Below are positions 1 through 5,367 of a DNA stretch of 5,367 nucleotides, piece by piece. How positions within the stretch are numbered: the first letter of the stretch is position 1; the number at the start of each line of letters is the position of its first letter. The DNA is from Planctomycetota bacterium (GTDB lineage Bacteria; Planctomycetota; UBA8742; SKZP01; JAIOTL01): NCBI GenBank assembly GCA_021106775.1, contig JAIOTL010000340.1:1-5367 (forward strand), read 5' to 3'. A model generated the notes under the pieces. It saw nothing but the letters and a program-made list of their open reading frames with translations. It was not told the DNA's origin and ran no database searches. The position numbers were made by a program, and so were the translations under genes.

Positions 1-2
1 GG

Positions 3-56
3 CGAGGCAGAATCAAGCCGACGAGTTGGGATATTTGGTTCGAATCATAACGGAAT
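3..56 (+). other. Upstream coding remnant of the GH113-like gene, ending in an in-frame TAA
   Basis: Read in the same frame as the downstream gene, bases 3-47 encode RGRIKPTSWDIWFES, followed by TAA at 48-50 and then R-N at 51-56. GH113-type hydrolases commonly carry a stretch of the form 'I-x-P...W..WF.SY' at this point, leading into the helix before the 'G-x-E-L' catalytic strand. The TAA therefore sits where a tyrosine codon (TAT or TAC) is expected, one base change away. The coding sense runs through the stop without a frame change, which points to a nonsense mutation or base-call error rather than a true gene boundary. The gene's real start lies outside the window. Confidence 0.6.
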
Positions 57-797
57 TTGGCGGAGGAACTGGCAAAAGTGGCAAAAAAGCACAAAGTTGA
101 ATTTTACTGCATCGGCATTGAGTTGCTTTCAGCTGAAAAATACACTGAAAAATGGCGGAGAATTATCAAGGATATTCGCGAAGTTTACGACGGTAAGCTT
201 TGCTATTCCGAGAACTGGGATGCTCGCGAAAATGATACTGAATGGTTTCATGACCTCGATATGCTTGCAATGAACGCATATTATAAACTTTCGGATGATG
301 GCGAGGGAAACCCGTCAATTGATGAGCTTATCGAAGCCTGGTACAAACATAAAAAAGATATTGCCAATTGGAAGAAAGCATACAAGAAACCGCTGATTAT
401 AACTGAAATCGGGTATTGCTCAGTTGAGGATGCTCTTGCTCAACCCTGGGATTATTTGTCGAACAATCCGCTTGACCTTGAAGAGCAAAGGCTGGGATAC
501 GAAGCATTTTTCCGTTCCTGGTTTGACGAATCTTTGTTTGATGGCGTTTATTTCTATCATTGGCAGGGTGAGGGTGGAATTTTCGATAGTTCGTACACTC
601 CGAGAGGCAAGCCAGCGGGAGAGGTTTTGAAGCGTTGGTATAAGAAGATTGCTGCAAGAGAAGCAAAGAATGACGAATTGGATGACATGACTAATGAGAC
701 TGAGCCAAAATCGGAAAATTCTGATGTAAACACCGATGCAGAGGATTCATCACCAAATGCAGATGACGACATAACCGATAAAACCGAGAATAAGTAA
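57..797 (+). CDS. GH113-like glycoside hydrolase, C-terminal part (N-terminus cut by in-frame stop)
   Basis: This 246-residue open frame starts at TTG (57) with no good ribosome binding site and covers only the second half of a TIM-barrel glycoside hydrolase. Residues 16-24 (FYCIGIELL) match the strand carrying the acid/base glutamate, here E22. Residues 112-122 (PLIITEIGYCS) carry the likely nucleophile E117. Residues 129-133 (QPWDY), the Q144...Y148 helix, the 163-169 GVYFYHW strand and the 180-187 YTPRGKPA segment also fit family GH113, whose characterised members include beta-mannanases; the substrate here is unknown. Residues 203-246 form a hydrophilic, acidic, Asp/Glu/Asn/Ser/Thr-rich tail with no fold visible. 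The missing N-terminal barrel strands mean this fragment alone should not be an active enzyme. It is either a pseudogene or a full gene with a sequence error at 48-50. It converges with the lipoprotein gene at 801, with stops 3 bases apart. Family assignment is from motif recognition and is fairly firm; activity is uncertain. Confidence 0.7.
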   Translation: MAEELAKVAKKHKVEFYCIGIELLSAEKYTEKWRRIIKDIREVYDGKLCYSENWDARENDTEWFHDLDMLAMNAYYKLSDDGEGNPSIDELIEAWYKHKKDIANWKKAYKKPLIITEIGYCSVEDALAQPWDYLSNNPLDLEEQRLGYEAFFRSWFDESLFDGVYFYHWQGEGGIFDSSYTPRGKPAGEVLKRWYKKIAAREAKNDELDDMTNETEPKSENSDVNTDAEDSSPNADDDITDKTENK

Positions 798-800
798 AAA

Positions 801-2261
801 CTATTTGGGCTTATTGTATTCGTACCATTCGCGCCAGTAACTCTCGTCATAAGCAAGGTCAAATCCGTTTAATGCTCTAAGTGCCTTGAAAATCCCGAGT
901 CGAATCTCAAGTTTCGCGCTTTTCAACGCATCAATCAGTATTTTATTCGCTTCCCATTTAATTTTTTCATTATTTCCAACCGCTGATGCTGCGATGACGA
1001 TCCTCACCGATTCACCATTCTTTATCGCTTCCTGCAAATTCTCAATAACATTATCACCCTCGGAAAGTTCCTTATACCCCTTTGGATAGATAATCACTTC
1101 GACTGGTGAAAGCTTAATCATTTTGATTGAAATCGGATTATCATTTTCAAGCGTGCGCAAAGGTCTGATATCAGCACTGATTTTAATTGCCCCAAGTGAT
1201 TCATGCTCCGAAGCACCTGATGTATCGTACTCCCAAATATGCTGCCAGACCTGTCCCGGCTGCAACTCAACCTCACCCTCTATTCTGTACGGAATTGAAT
1301 GTTTGGTCGATCGAGATGCTTTGCCAGACCATTGGGTGAATGTAAAATGTATTATACAGGGTGAATAATACTTCGAGTATGTCGTTTTCGCTCGAGAAAC
1401 TTCGTTGGAAAACAAGATTTTTAGTATCGAAGATGATACATTTCTCAGAAGAAATCGAAATTTTATCTTGTCGCCGAACTCATAAGAGTCGCTGTCCGCA
1501 GAAACCTTCCCCTGCAAAATCCCGCTTGACTGCAAAGCATCCTCAATTTTCTTTTGCATGTGTTTCAAATATTTCACGGTGTTTTTCTGCTCTGGAAACA
1601 GGGCTATCAGTGCTTTAGCGATTTCCGCAGCCTTTTTGAAATCATTTGAATCATAAGTGCGTTGAAGTTCCTGCAATTTTAATCTGTAAAACTTCTGAAT
1701 CTCAACCGGGTCAATCATCTCTTGATGCAATTTCTCTAAAATATCATCATTCAGCCTTTCATCAGGTTTTGGCACTTCCAGGTTAGGACTGCCCTCATCA
1801 GCATTATCATCATCCTCGGAAATACTATCCTCATCAGTATTTCCCATTGTGTCAACGCTTTCAAGTTTAATTTTGTTGATTAAGCTGAGTATTTTAAGCT
1901 GATTTTCTTCGTCAAATTGTGTTGCTAGATAATCGGTAATTGCGTCTCCCATATCAACAAGCCGACTTTCTGCATCATCAATTTTTTCTTCGTCCTTGCC
2001 GAGGAAATCCGCCAACAGAACATCAATTCGCTGCTTTACTTCCTTTGTCAATTCCCGCTTAATCTTAGTTTCCATGGCGTCAAAAGTTGTATTGTATTCT
2101 TCGTCATCATCAGTGTAAATTGTACTCCCAGGTGAATAATTACTACCAGGCTCATACTCACTCATGGAGAGTTCTTTTGATGATTTATATCCTTTTGTGT
2201 TGCTGCATCCTACAATGAGAATTGCAAGCAACAATAACGACAAGATTATCCTTAGTTTCAT
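801..2261 (-). CDS. Lipoprotein with TPR-like, Ig-like and HEAT-like segments, function unknown
   Basis: The 486-residue product starts with a clear lipoprotein signal: K2/R4, a hydrophobic core at 5-17, and the lipobox L-I-V-G-C with lipidated Cys19. It should be membrane anchored and face the periplasm or outside. Residues 31-55 hold two short YxPGS units and an acidic DDDEE patch. Residues 62-135 are predicted helical and charged. Residues 138-175 are an acidic Ser/Asp/Glu/Asn linker. Residues 182-243 look like one TPR-type helical pair (Y203...A211/A212...A216...LFP 221-223). Residues 248-392 look like an all-beta Ig-like domain of the BsuPI kind, with 'YEFGDKIKF', an N-x-S turn near 274 and 'LQPGQVWQHIWEYDT'. 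Residues 405-480 look like HEAT-like helices ending in 'YWREWYEY'. I do not recognise a named family; a protein-binding scaffold is the cautious inference. The ATG at 2261 is supported by the signal peptide directly after it, although the ribosome binding site is weak (GGA about 10 bases upstream). It converges on the hydrolase gene and diverges from the barrel gene. Confidence 0.85.
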   Translation of the reverse strand: MKLRIILSLLLLAILIVGCSNTKGYKSSKELSMSEYEPGSNYSPGSTIYTDDDEEYNTTFDAMETKIKRELTKEVKQRIDVLLADFLGKDEEKIDDAESRLVDMGDAITDYLATQFDEENQLKILSLINKIKLESVDTMGNTDEDSISEDDDNADEGSPNLEVPKPDERLNDDILEKLHQEMIDPVEIQKFYRLKLQELQRTYDSNDFKKAAEIAKALIALFPEQKNTVKYLKHMQKKIEDALQSSGILQGKVSADSDSYEFGDKIKFRFLLRNVSSSILKILFSNEVSRAKTTYSKYYSPCIIHFTFTQWSGKASRSTKHSIPYRIEGEVELQPGQVWQHIWEYDTSGASEHESLGAIKISADIRPLRTLENDNPISIKMIKLSPVEVIIYPKGYKELSEGDNVIENLQEAIKNGESVRIVIAASAVGNNEKIKWEANKILIDALKSAKLEIRLGIFKALRALNGFDLAYDESYWREWYEYNKPK

Positions 2262-2295
2262 ACTGAATTTATCCGTAGTTTTACTTTGTTATATA

Positions 2296-2325
2296 ATATT
2301 ACAACGTTATTGGCGAATTATTCAA
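2296..2325 (-). promoter_or_regulatory. Possible weak sigma70-like promoter for the lipoprotein gene
   Basis: On the minus strand, TTGAAT (2320-2325) is followed after 18 bases by TAATAT (2296-2301), about 35 bases upstream of the lipoprotein start codon. Four of six bases match in both the -35 and -10 boxes. The surrounding DNA is very AT-rich, so chance matches are likely. Position and direction are sensible, but this is a tentative call. Confidence 0.3.
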
Positions 2326-2400
2326 ATCTGATTTCAGAATACAATATTTAGTTAATCCGTATAATTATTCATTGAATAACACTGGGAATTTTATATTTCT

Positions 2401-2429
2401 TTTACAACGGAAATCACTTCATTTATACT
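2401..2429 (+). promoter_or_regulatory. Sigma70-like promoter for the outer-membrane barrel gene
   Basis: TTTACA (2401-2406, 5 of 6 to the -35 consensus) and TATACT (2424-2429, 5 of 6 to the -10 consensus) are separated by exactly 17 bases. Transcription would begin near 2436, leaving a short leader with AAGGAG at 2450-2455. The promoter lies downstream of the TTG at 2372 that would give the longest reading frame, so it argues against that upstream start. No operator or second promoter was evident next to it. Confidence 0.6.
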
Positions 2430-2449
2430 TTATTTGGAAATATGTAGTT

Positions 2450-2455
2450 AAGGAG
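2450..2455 (+). promoter_or_regulatory. Ribosome binding site AAGGAG that decides the start of the barrel gene
   Basis: AAGGAG ends 3 bases before the first ATG (2459) and 6 bases before the second, adjacent ATG (2462). The longer spacing is the usual one, so 2462 is the preferred start; initiation at 2459 would only add one methionine. Confidence 0.7.
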
Positions 2456-2461
2456 TTTATG

Positions 2462-3319
2462 ATGTCAAAATATACCTGTTTAATTGGGTTTTTTATCATA
2501 CTCTCAGCATCTGGCAGTCTTATTGCATCGGATTCAGTTTCATATCCGGACTTTTCACTTTCGCAGAATCATCAAGAATCGACTGTTTTTACAGCGTCTC
2601 TCTGGAGGATAAGATCGGAACTTCAGTACAATAAATCGGCATCTGTTTTCTGGAATCAGAAATATCGCACAGAAGTCGGGCAGATTTCTATCTTGCCGTT
2701 AGAATTAATAAGCTATGATTATAATAACAAAACTGAAAAGGCGGATGCAGGCAGTATTAATGAATATCACAGCATGATTCAGCTTAGAGCGGCATTTTAC
2801 AGGAATTTCTGCGTTTACCTGGGTGGTGGATACTCAATTCTGGAAATCGATCAAAGTACAGACTCCGCAGAAACCTTTGAACGACTTTATGGGTATCATT
2901 TCAGCACGGGTCTTGAAGCTGGATTTCCTTTGGGGCGTTCATTCACAATCGAATTAATGGGTGAATGGAAGACTTGGGAAGGGGCAAGTAGTATCAATGA
3001 TTCGCGAAATTATGTTTATGGACATAGAATGCAATTTCAGATTATGTTTTTATTTGAGATTTTTGGTGGGAATAATACATCAGCACTTAACATAGGCATT
3101 GGTGCTGGCTTGCACTATTATCACGAAATTTGGACAATTAACGAAACAGAATACACAATCTCGCCTAATAACACAAACTCATTGGATAACGGCTCTGAAG
3201 CATATGATGTCATTGCAGCTCTTTATTATTCTATTGGGCACTTTGTAAATATCGGGGTTGAAGTCAAGCCACTGGGCATTTTTGAAGCAAGAATCGTATT
3301 CTCATTCATATTCATGTAA
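2462..3319 (+). CDS. Secreted protein, probable outer-membrane beta-barrel, function unknown
   Basis: Starting at ATG 2462, the product is 285 residues. Residues 1-23 form a Sec signal peptide: K3, hydrophobic core about 6-16, and a probable signal peptidase I cut near A22/S23. There is no lipobox. The rest alternates hydrophobic and polar residues in aromatic-rich segments that look like membrane beta-strands, for example 104-115, 116-130, 143-158, 161-171, 187-201, 208-224, 248-259, 261-272 and 275-285, with Asn/Ser/Thr/Gly-rich loops such as 172-185 and 226-246. The protein ends in ARIVFSFIFM, an alternating aromatic C-terminal strand resembling the BAM recognition signal, though the last residue is Met after Phe. 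About eight to ten strands fit a small barrel or porin-like protein. I recognise no specific family or cargo. A frame extension to TTG 2372 is unlikely because the promoter and ribosome binding site lie inside it. The gene is divergent from the lipoprotein gene and separated from the downstream ATPase by 280 bases containing a repeat element, so it is probably monocistronic. No clear terminator hairpin follows it. Confidence 0.8.
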   Translation: MSKYTCLIGFFIILSASGSLIASDSVSYPDFSLSQNHQESTVFTASLWRIRSELQYNKSASVFWNQKYRTEVGQISILPLELISYDYNNKTEKADAGSINEYHSMIQLRAAFYRNFCVYLGGGYSILEIDQSTDSAETFERLYGYHFSTGLEAGFPLGRSFTIELMGEWKTWEGASSINDSRNYVYGHRMQFQIMFLFEIFGGNNTSALNIGIGAGLHYYHEIWTINETEYTISPNNTNSLDNGSEAYDVIAALYYSIGHFVNIGVEVKPLGIFEARIVFSFIFM

Positions 3320-3450
3320 GAATTTATTGTCATTTTATTTATGCGAAGGTTGTTGTAAATAAGGCTTTACTGTCTGAGTCTTTTTTACGAATAAATCGAT
3401 TGTTTTAATTCATGCTAAACGCAATCGGGTTTCAGTAGTTAAACTATAGT

Positions 3451-3573
3451 GTGTTTGAATACTCGAAAATTTGTCATTCCTGCGAAAGCAGGAATCCAGA
3501 TAATAAGCTAAATATCGCTGATTCTGGATTCTCAATCAAGTTGAGAATGACAATAAAGGTCATTTTCAAACAC
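3451..3573. repeat. Palindromic MITE-like repeat of the GTCATTCC/GGAATCC type
   Basis: Three perfect 9-base inverted pairs are nested around one centre near 3512. They are GTGTTTGAA (3451-3459) with TTCAAACAC (3565-3573), TTGTCATTC (3471-3479) with GAATGACAA (3545-3553), and GAATCCAGA (3492-3500) with TCTGGATTC (3523-3531). The 11-base spacers between the outer two pairs are the same length on both sides. Each arm also carries its own hairpin: ATTCCTGC-GAAA-GCAGGAAT (3476-3495) and ATTCTCAA-TCAAG-TTGAGAAT (3528-3548). AAACTAT occurs directly at both edges (3441-3447 and 3574-3580) and may be a target duplication; an alternative reading places TA dinucleotides next to slightly longer imperfect ends (GT-GTGTTTGAA and GTTTGTGTTTGAA). 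No open frame is inside, so any mobility would depend on a transposase elsewhere. The sequence GTCATTCCTGC...GGAATCC is of a kind seen as dispersed repeats in many bacteria; copy number here cannot be judged. It ends 26 bases before the ATPase start codon and could fold in its leader RNA. Confidence 0.8.
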
Positions 3574-3589
3574 AAACTATTAGCTTTTT

Positions 3590-3595
3590 AGAGGA
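3590..3595 (+). promoter_or_regulatory. Ribosome binding site of the secretion ATPase gene
   Basis: AGAGGA lies 4 bases before the ATG at 3600 and just outside the palindromic repeat, which ends at 3573. It is a slightly close but usable spacing and supports the 3600 start, as does the family-like N-terminal domain that begins immediately. Confidence 0.65.
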
Positions 3596-3599
3596 AAAC

Positions 3600-5336
3600 A
3601 TGGAAGACATCCTGATAAACCATATTGTCGAACAAAAGAAAATCAGCAGCGAGAAACTCCAGGAGCTTTTGCAGCAAGCAACGGAGATGGGTGAATCAAT
3701 CGACCAGGCAATTATCAAAAAGGGTTTGTTTACTGAAGACGAGATGCTGAACTTTTACAGCGAGTATCTCGGATTGCCATATTATGAAACGCTGACCAAA
3801 ATTACTGTGCCTGAGATTTTTCCCGATAATGTTTCAGTCGCATTTGCCAGAAATTACAATCTGGTAGCACTTGAGCAGAGTGACGGTGAGATGATTGTGG
3901 CGACCTGTCGTCCGCTTCAGCTTTCGCCGATGGACGAATTATCAAATTTACTCGGTATGCCAGTGCAGCCTGTTCTCGCACCTCGCGTGGAAATCAGCGC
4001 ACTAATCAATAAAGCATATCAAGCTCGAAACGACCTTGTCGAAGACACGATGAAGAAAATCGAAGAGGGCGACCTCGAAGATTTGATAACCGAGGTGGAT
4101 GTTGATACCGAAGATATTCTTGATATGGCGAATAAAGCGCCGATTATCAAGCTTGTCAACAGCATTCTGTTCCAGGCGTTGAAGCTGCGTGCGTCTGATA
4201 TTCACATTCAGCCTTACGAATATAAATTGCAGGTTCGTTACCGAATTGACGGTATTTTGCACGACCAGATGACTCCGCCCAAAAAGATTCAGGATGCAGT
4301 CATCTCTCGCGTGAAAGTTATGGGTAAAATGGACATTGCAGAGCGCAGACTACCGCAGGATGGTAGAGCTACGATAAAACTGGGGGACAGCGAGGTTGAC
4401 ATACGAATTTCGAGTGTGCCAACAGCTTTCGGCGAGAGAATCGTGATGCGTTTGCTCGATAAATCAGCAAGACTCTACGAACTAGACGAAATCGGGCTTG
4501 AAAGAGATAATGCAGCAATGCTCAGCGAATTTATCAATTATTCTCATGGTGTTATACTTCTTACTGGTCCAACCGGTTCTGGTAAGACAACGACACTTTA
4601 TGCTGCGTTAAATCGCGTCAATTCCAACGAAAAGAACGTAATTACGATTGAAGACCCGATTGAATACCAGATTCACAATGTTTCACAGATTGAGGTGAAC
4701 CCGAAGAAAGGATTGACTTTTGCTCGTGGATTACGCTCAATTGTGCGTCAGGACCCCGATATCATCATGGTTGGTGAGATTCGTGACTCTGAGACAGCAC
4801 AAATCGCCATCCAGTCGGCGTTGACGGGGCACCTTGTTTTTTCAACTTTGCATACAAATGATGCGCCAACCGCGGTTACAAGGCTTGTAAACATGAATGT
4901 TGAGCCGTTCCTCGTTGCGTCTTCAGTTATCTGTGTTGTTGCACAAAGACTTGTCAGAAGGGTTTGCAGCAACTGTCTGACGGATTATGCTCCCAAAGAT
5001 GATGAAGTAAAAGCCTTCGAACTAAATCGAAATAATGGAAAACTTGAAATTATTCTGCCAAACGGTGATTCTTCAGTGGGTTCTCTCATAAAAGGTGTTG
5101 GCTGTCATGAATGCTTTAACACAGGCTATTCAGGGCGTACCGCAATTCACGAAATAATGAAGATAACAGACAAAGTCAAGGATTTGATAATGGATAACAG
5201 CTCGAGCAGCGATATAAAAACCCAGGCGGTTAAAGGTAGCATGCTCACTCTACGACAGGACGCGATTCGCAAAGCACTCAAACGAATTACGACTCTTGAA
5301 GAGGTTGCACGCGTAACTCAGCGCGATATCATCTAG
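3600..5336 (+). CDS. gspE: GspE/PilB-family type II secretion or type IV pilus assembly ATPase
   Basis: The 578-residue product is a complete hexameric AAA-like motor ATPase. It acts on the cytoplasmic face of the inner membrane and powers pseudopilus or pilus assembly. Residues 1-140 form a T2SSE N-terminal (MshEN-like) domain including YLGLPY at 56-61. Residues 141-180 are an acidic linker. Residues 181-290 are the second N-terminal domain with SDIHIQP (199-205), RYRIDG (213-218), RLPQDGR (250-256) and MRLLDKS (283-289). The motor core has Walker A GPTGSGKT (323-330, K329), the Asp box ITIEDPIEY (348-356), Walker B LRSIVRQDPDIIMVGEIRD (378-396, E393) and the His box TGHLVFSTLHTND (409-421). 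A zinc-binding pair C456/C459 and C502/C505 is intact. All catalytic motifs are present and length is normal, so it should be functional. MRLLDKS leans towards GspE rather than PilB, but no partner gene is visible to decide. Only 31 bases follow the stop, so a gspF/pilC-type neighbour could start just outside. The palindromic repeat lies directly upstream. Confidence 0.95.
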   Translation: MEDILINHIVEQKKISSEKLQELLQQATEMGESIDQAIIKKGLFTEDEMLNFYSEYLGLPYYETLTKITVPEIFPDNVSVAFARNYNLVALEQSDGEMIVATCRPLQLSPMDELSNLLGMPVQPVLAPRVEISALINKAYQARNDLVEDTMKKIEEGDLEDLITEVDVDTEDILDMANKAPIIKLVNSILFQALKLRASDIHIQPYEYKLQVRYRIDGILHDQMTPPKKIQDAVISRVKVMGKMDIAERRLPQDGRATIKLGDSEVDIRISSVPTAFGERIVMRLLDKSARLYELDEIGLERDNAAMLSEFINYSHGVILLTGPTGSGKTTTLYAALNRVNSNEKNVITIEDPIEYQIHNVSQIEVNPKKGLTFARGLRSIVRQDPDIIMVGEIRDSETAQIAIQSALTGHLVFSTLHTNDAPTAVTRLVNMNVEPFLVASSVICVVAQRLVRRVCSNCLTDYAPKDDEVKAFELNRNNGKLEIILPNGDSSVGSLIKGVGCHECFNTGYSGRTAIHEIMKITDKVKDLIMDNSSSSDIKTQAVKGSMLTLRQDAIRKALKRITTLEEVARVTQRDII

Positions 5337-5367
5337 TGCTTTGTCAAGAAAGTAGTAAAGGGTTCAA

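Noticed and set aside
789..816. Inverted repeat AATAAG...CTTATT across the convergent stops as a shared terminator
   Set aside because: The stem is only 6 AT-rich pairs with a loop of about 16 bases and no adjoining T-run of the right form; too weak to call.
1361..1618. Open frames on the + strand opposite the lipoprotein gene (also 886-1089 and 1123-1368)
   Set aside because: They are shadows of the lipoprotein coding sequence, which has a clear signal peptide and full-length sense; they show no ribosome binding sites or recognisable domains.
2292..2297. Perfect TATAAT on the + strand in the divergent region
   Set aside because: The hexamer 17 bases upstream (TTATCC) is a poor -35 and there is no correctly placed extended -10 TG; the AT-rich context makes a chance match likely, and a better promoter exists at 2401-2429.
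2372..2461. N-terminal extension of the barrel gene to a TTG at 2372
   Set aside because: The extension would place the promoter (2401-2429) and AAGGAG (2450-2455) inside the gene and would put 30 residues ahead of a clean signal peptide.
3368..3387. ACT-GTCTG-AGT followed by CTTTTTT as a terminator after the barrel gene
   Set aside because: The stem has only 3 pairs, so it would not be stable despite the T-run.
3445..3450. TATAGT at the left edge of the repeat as a -10 box for the ATPase gene
   Set aside because: No acceptable -35 box lies 16-18 bases upstream, and the sequence is explained by the repeat boundary.
4002..4262. Open frames on the - strand opposite the ATPase gene (also 4748-4972)
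   Set aside because: They lie wholly inside a gene with intact family motifs and encode nothing recognisable.

Overview
The window looks like chromosomal DNA of a Gram-negative-type (diderm) bacterium. It encodes a lipoprotein with a signal peptide, a probable outer-membrane beta-barrel and a type II secretion/type IV pilus assembly ATPase. The DNA is AT-rich, with AGGAG-type ribosome binding sites and one good sigma70-like promoter. I cannot place it in a phylum from the sequence alone. I see no phage, CRISPR, tRNA, rRNA or toxin-antitoxin genes.

Layout. (1) Positions 1-797, + strand: the 3' part of a glycoside hydrolase TIM-barrel gene resembling family GH113. The open part starts at a weak TTG just after an in-frame TAA (48-50). 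The codons before that TAA also read as the same enzyme family in the same frame, so the gene seems interrupted by a single nonsense codon, or the TAA is a sequence error. (2) Positions 801-2261, - strand: a 486-residue lipoprotein with acidic linkers, a TPR-like helical segment, an Ig-like domain and a HEAT-like C-terminus. It converges on the hydrolase gene with only 3 bases between the two stops. (3) Positions 2262-2461: a divergent AT-rich promoter region, with a strong TTTACA-17-TATACT promoter driving the next gene. (4) Positions 2462-3319, + strand: a secreted protein of 285 residues, probably an outer-membrane beta-barrel. (5) Positions 3320-3599: an intergenic region dominated by a palindromic, MITE-like repeat of about 123 bases, related in sequence to the widespread GTCATTCC...GGAATCC class. 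(6) Positions 3600-5336, + strand: a complete GspE/PilB-family secretion ATPase. The window ends 31 bases after its stop.

The genes share an envelope theme (surface polysaccharide hydrolase, lipoprotein, outer-membrane barrel, secretion motor), but their orientations and gaps do not show a single operon. The secretion ATPase probably begins its own transcription unit, whose partners lie outside the window. I found no convincing new multi-gene system. The items most worth a second look are the nonsense codon in the hydrolase and the concentric palindromic repeat just upstream of the ATPase.
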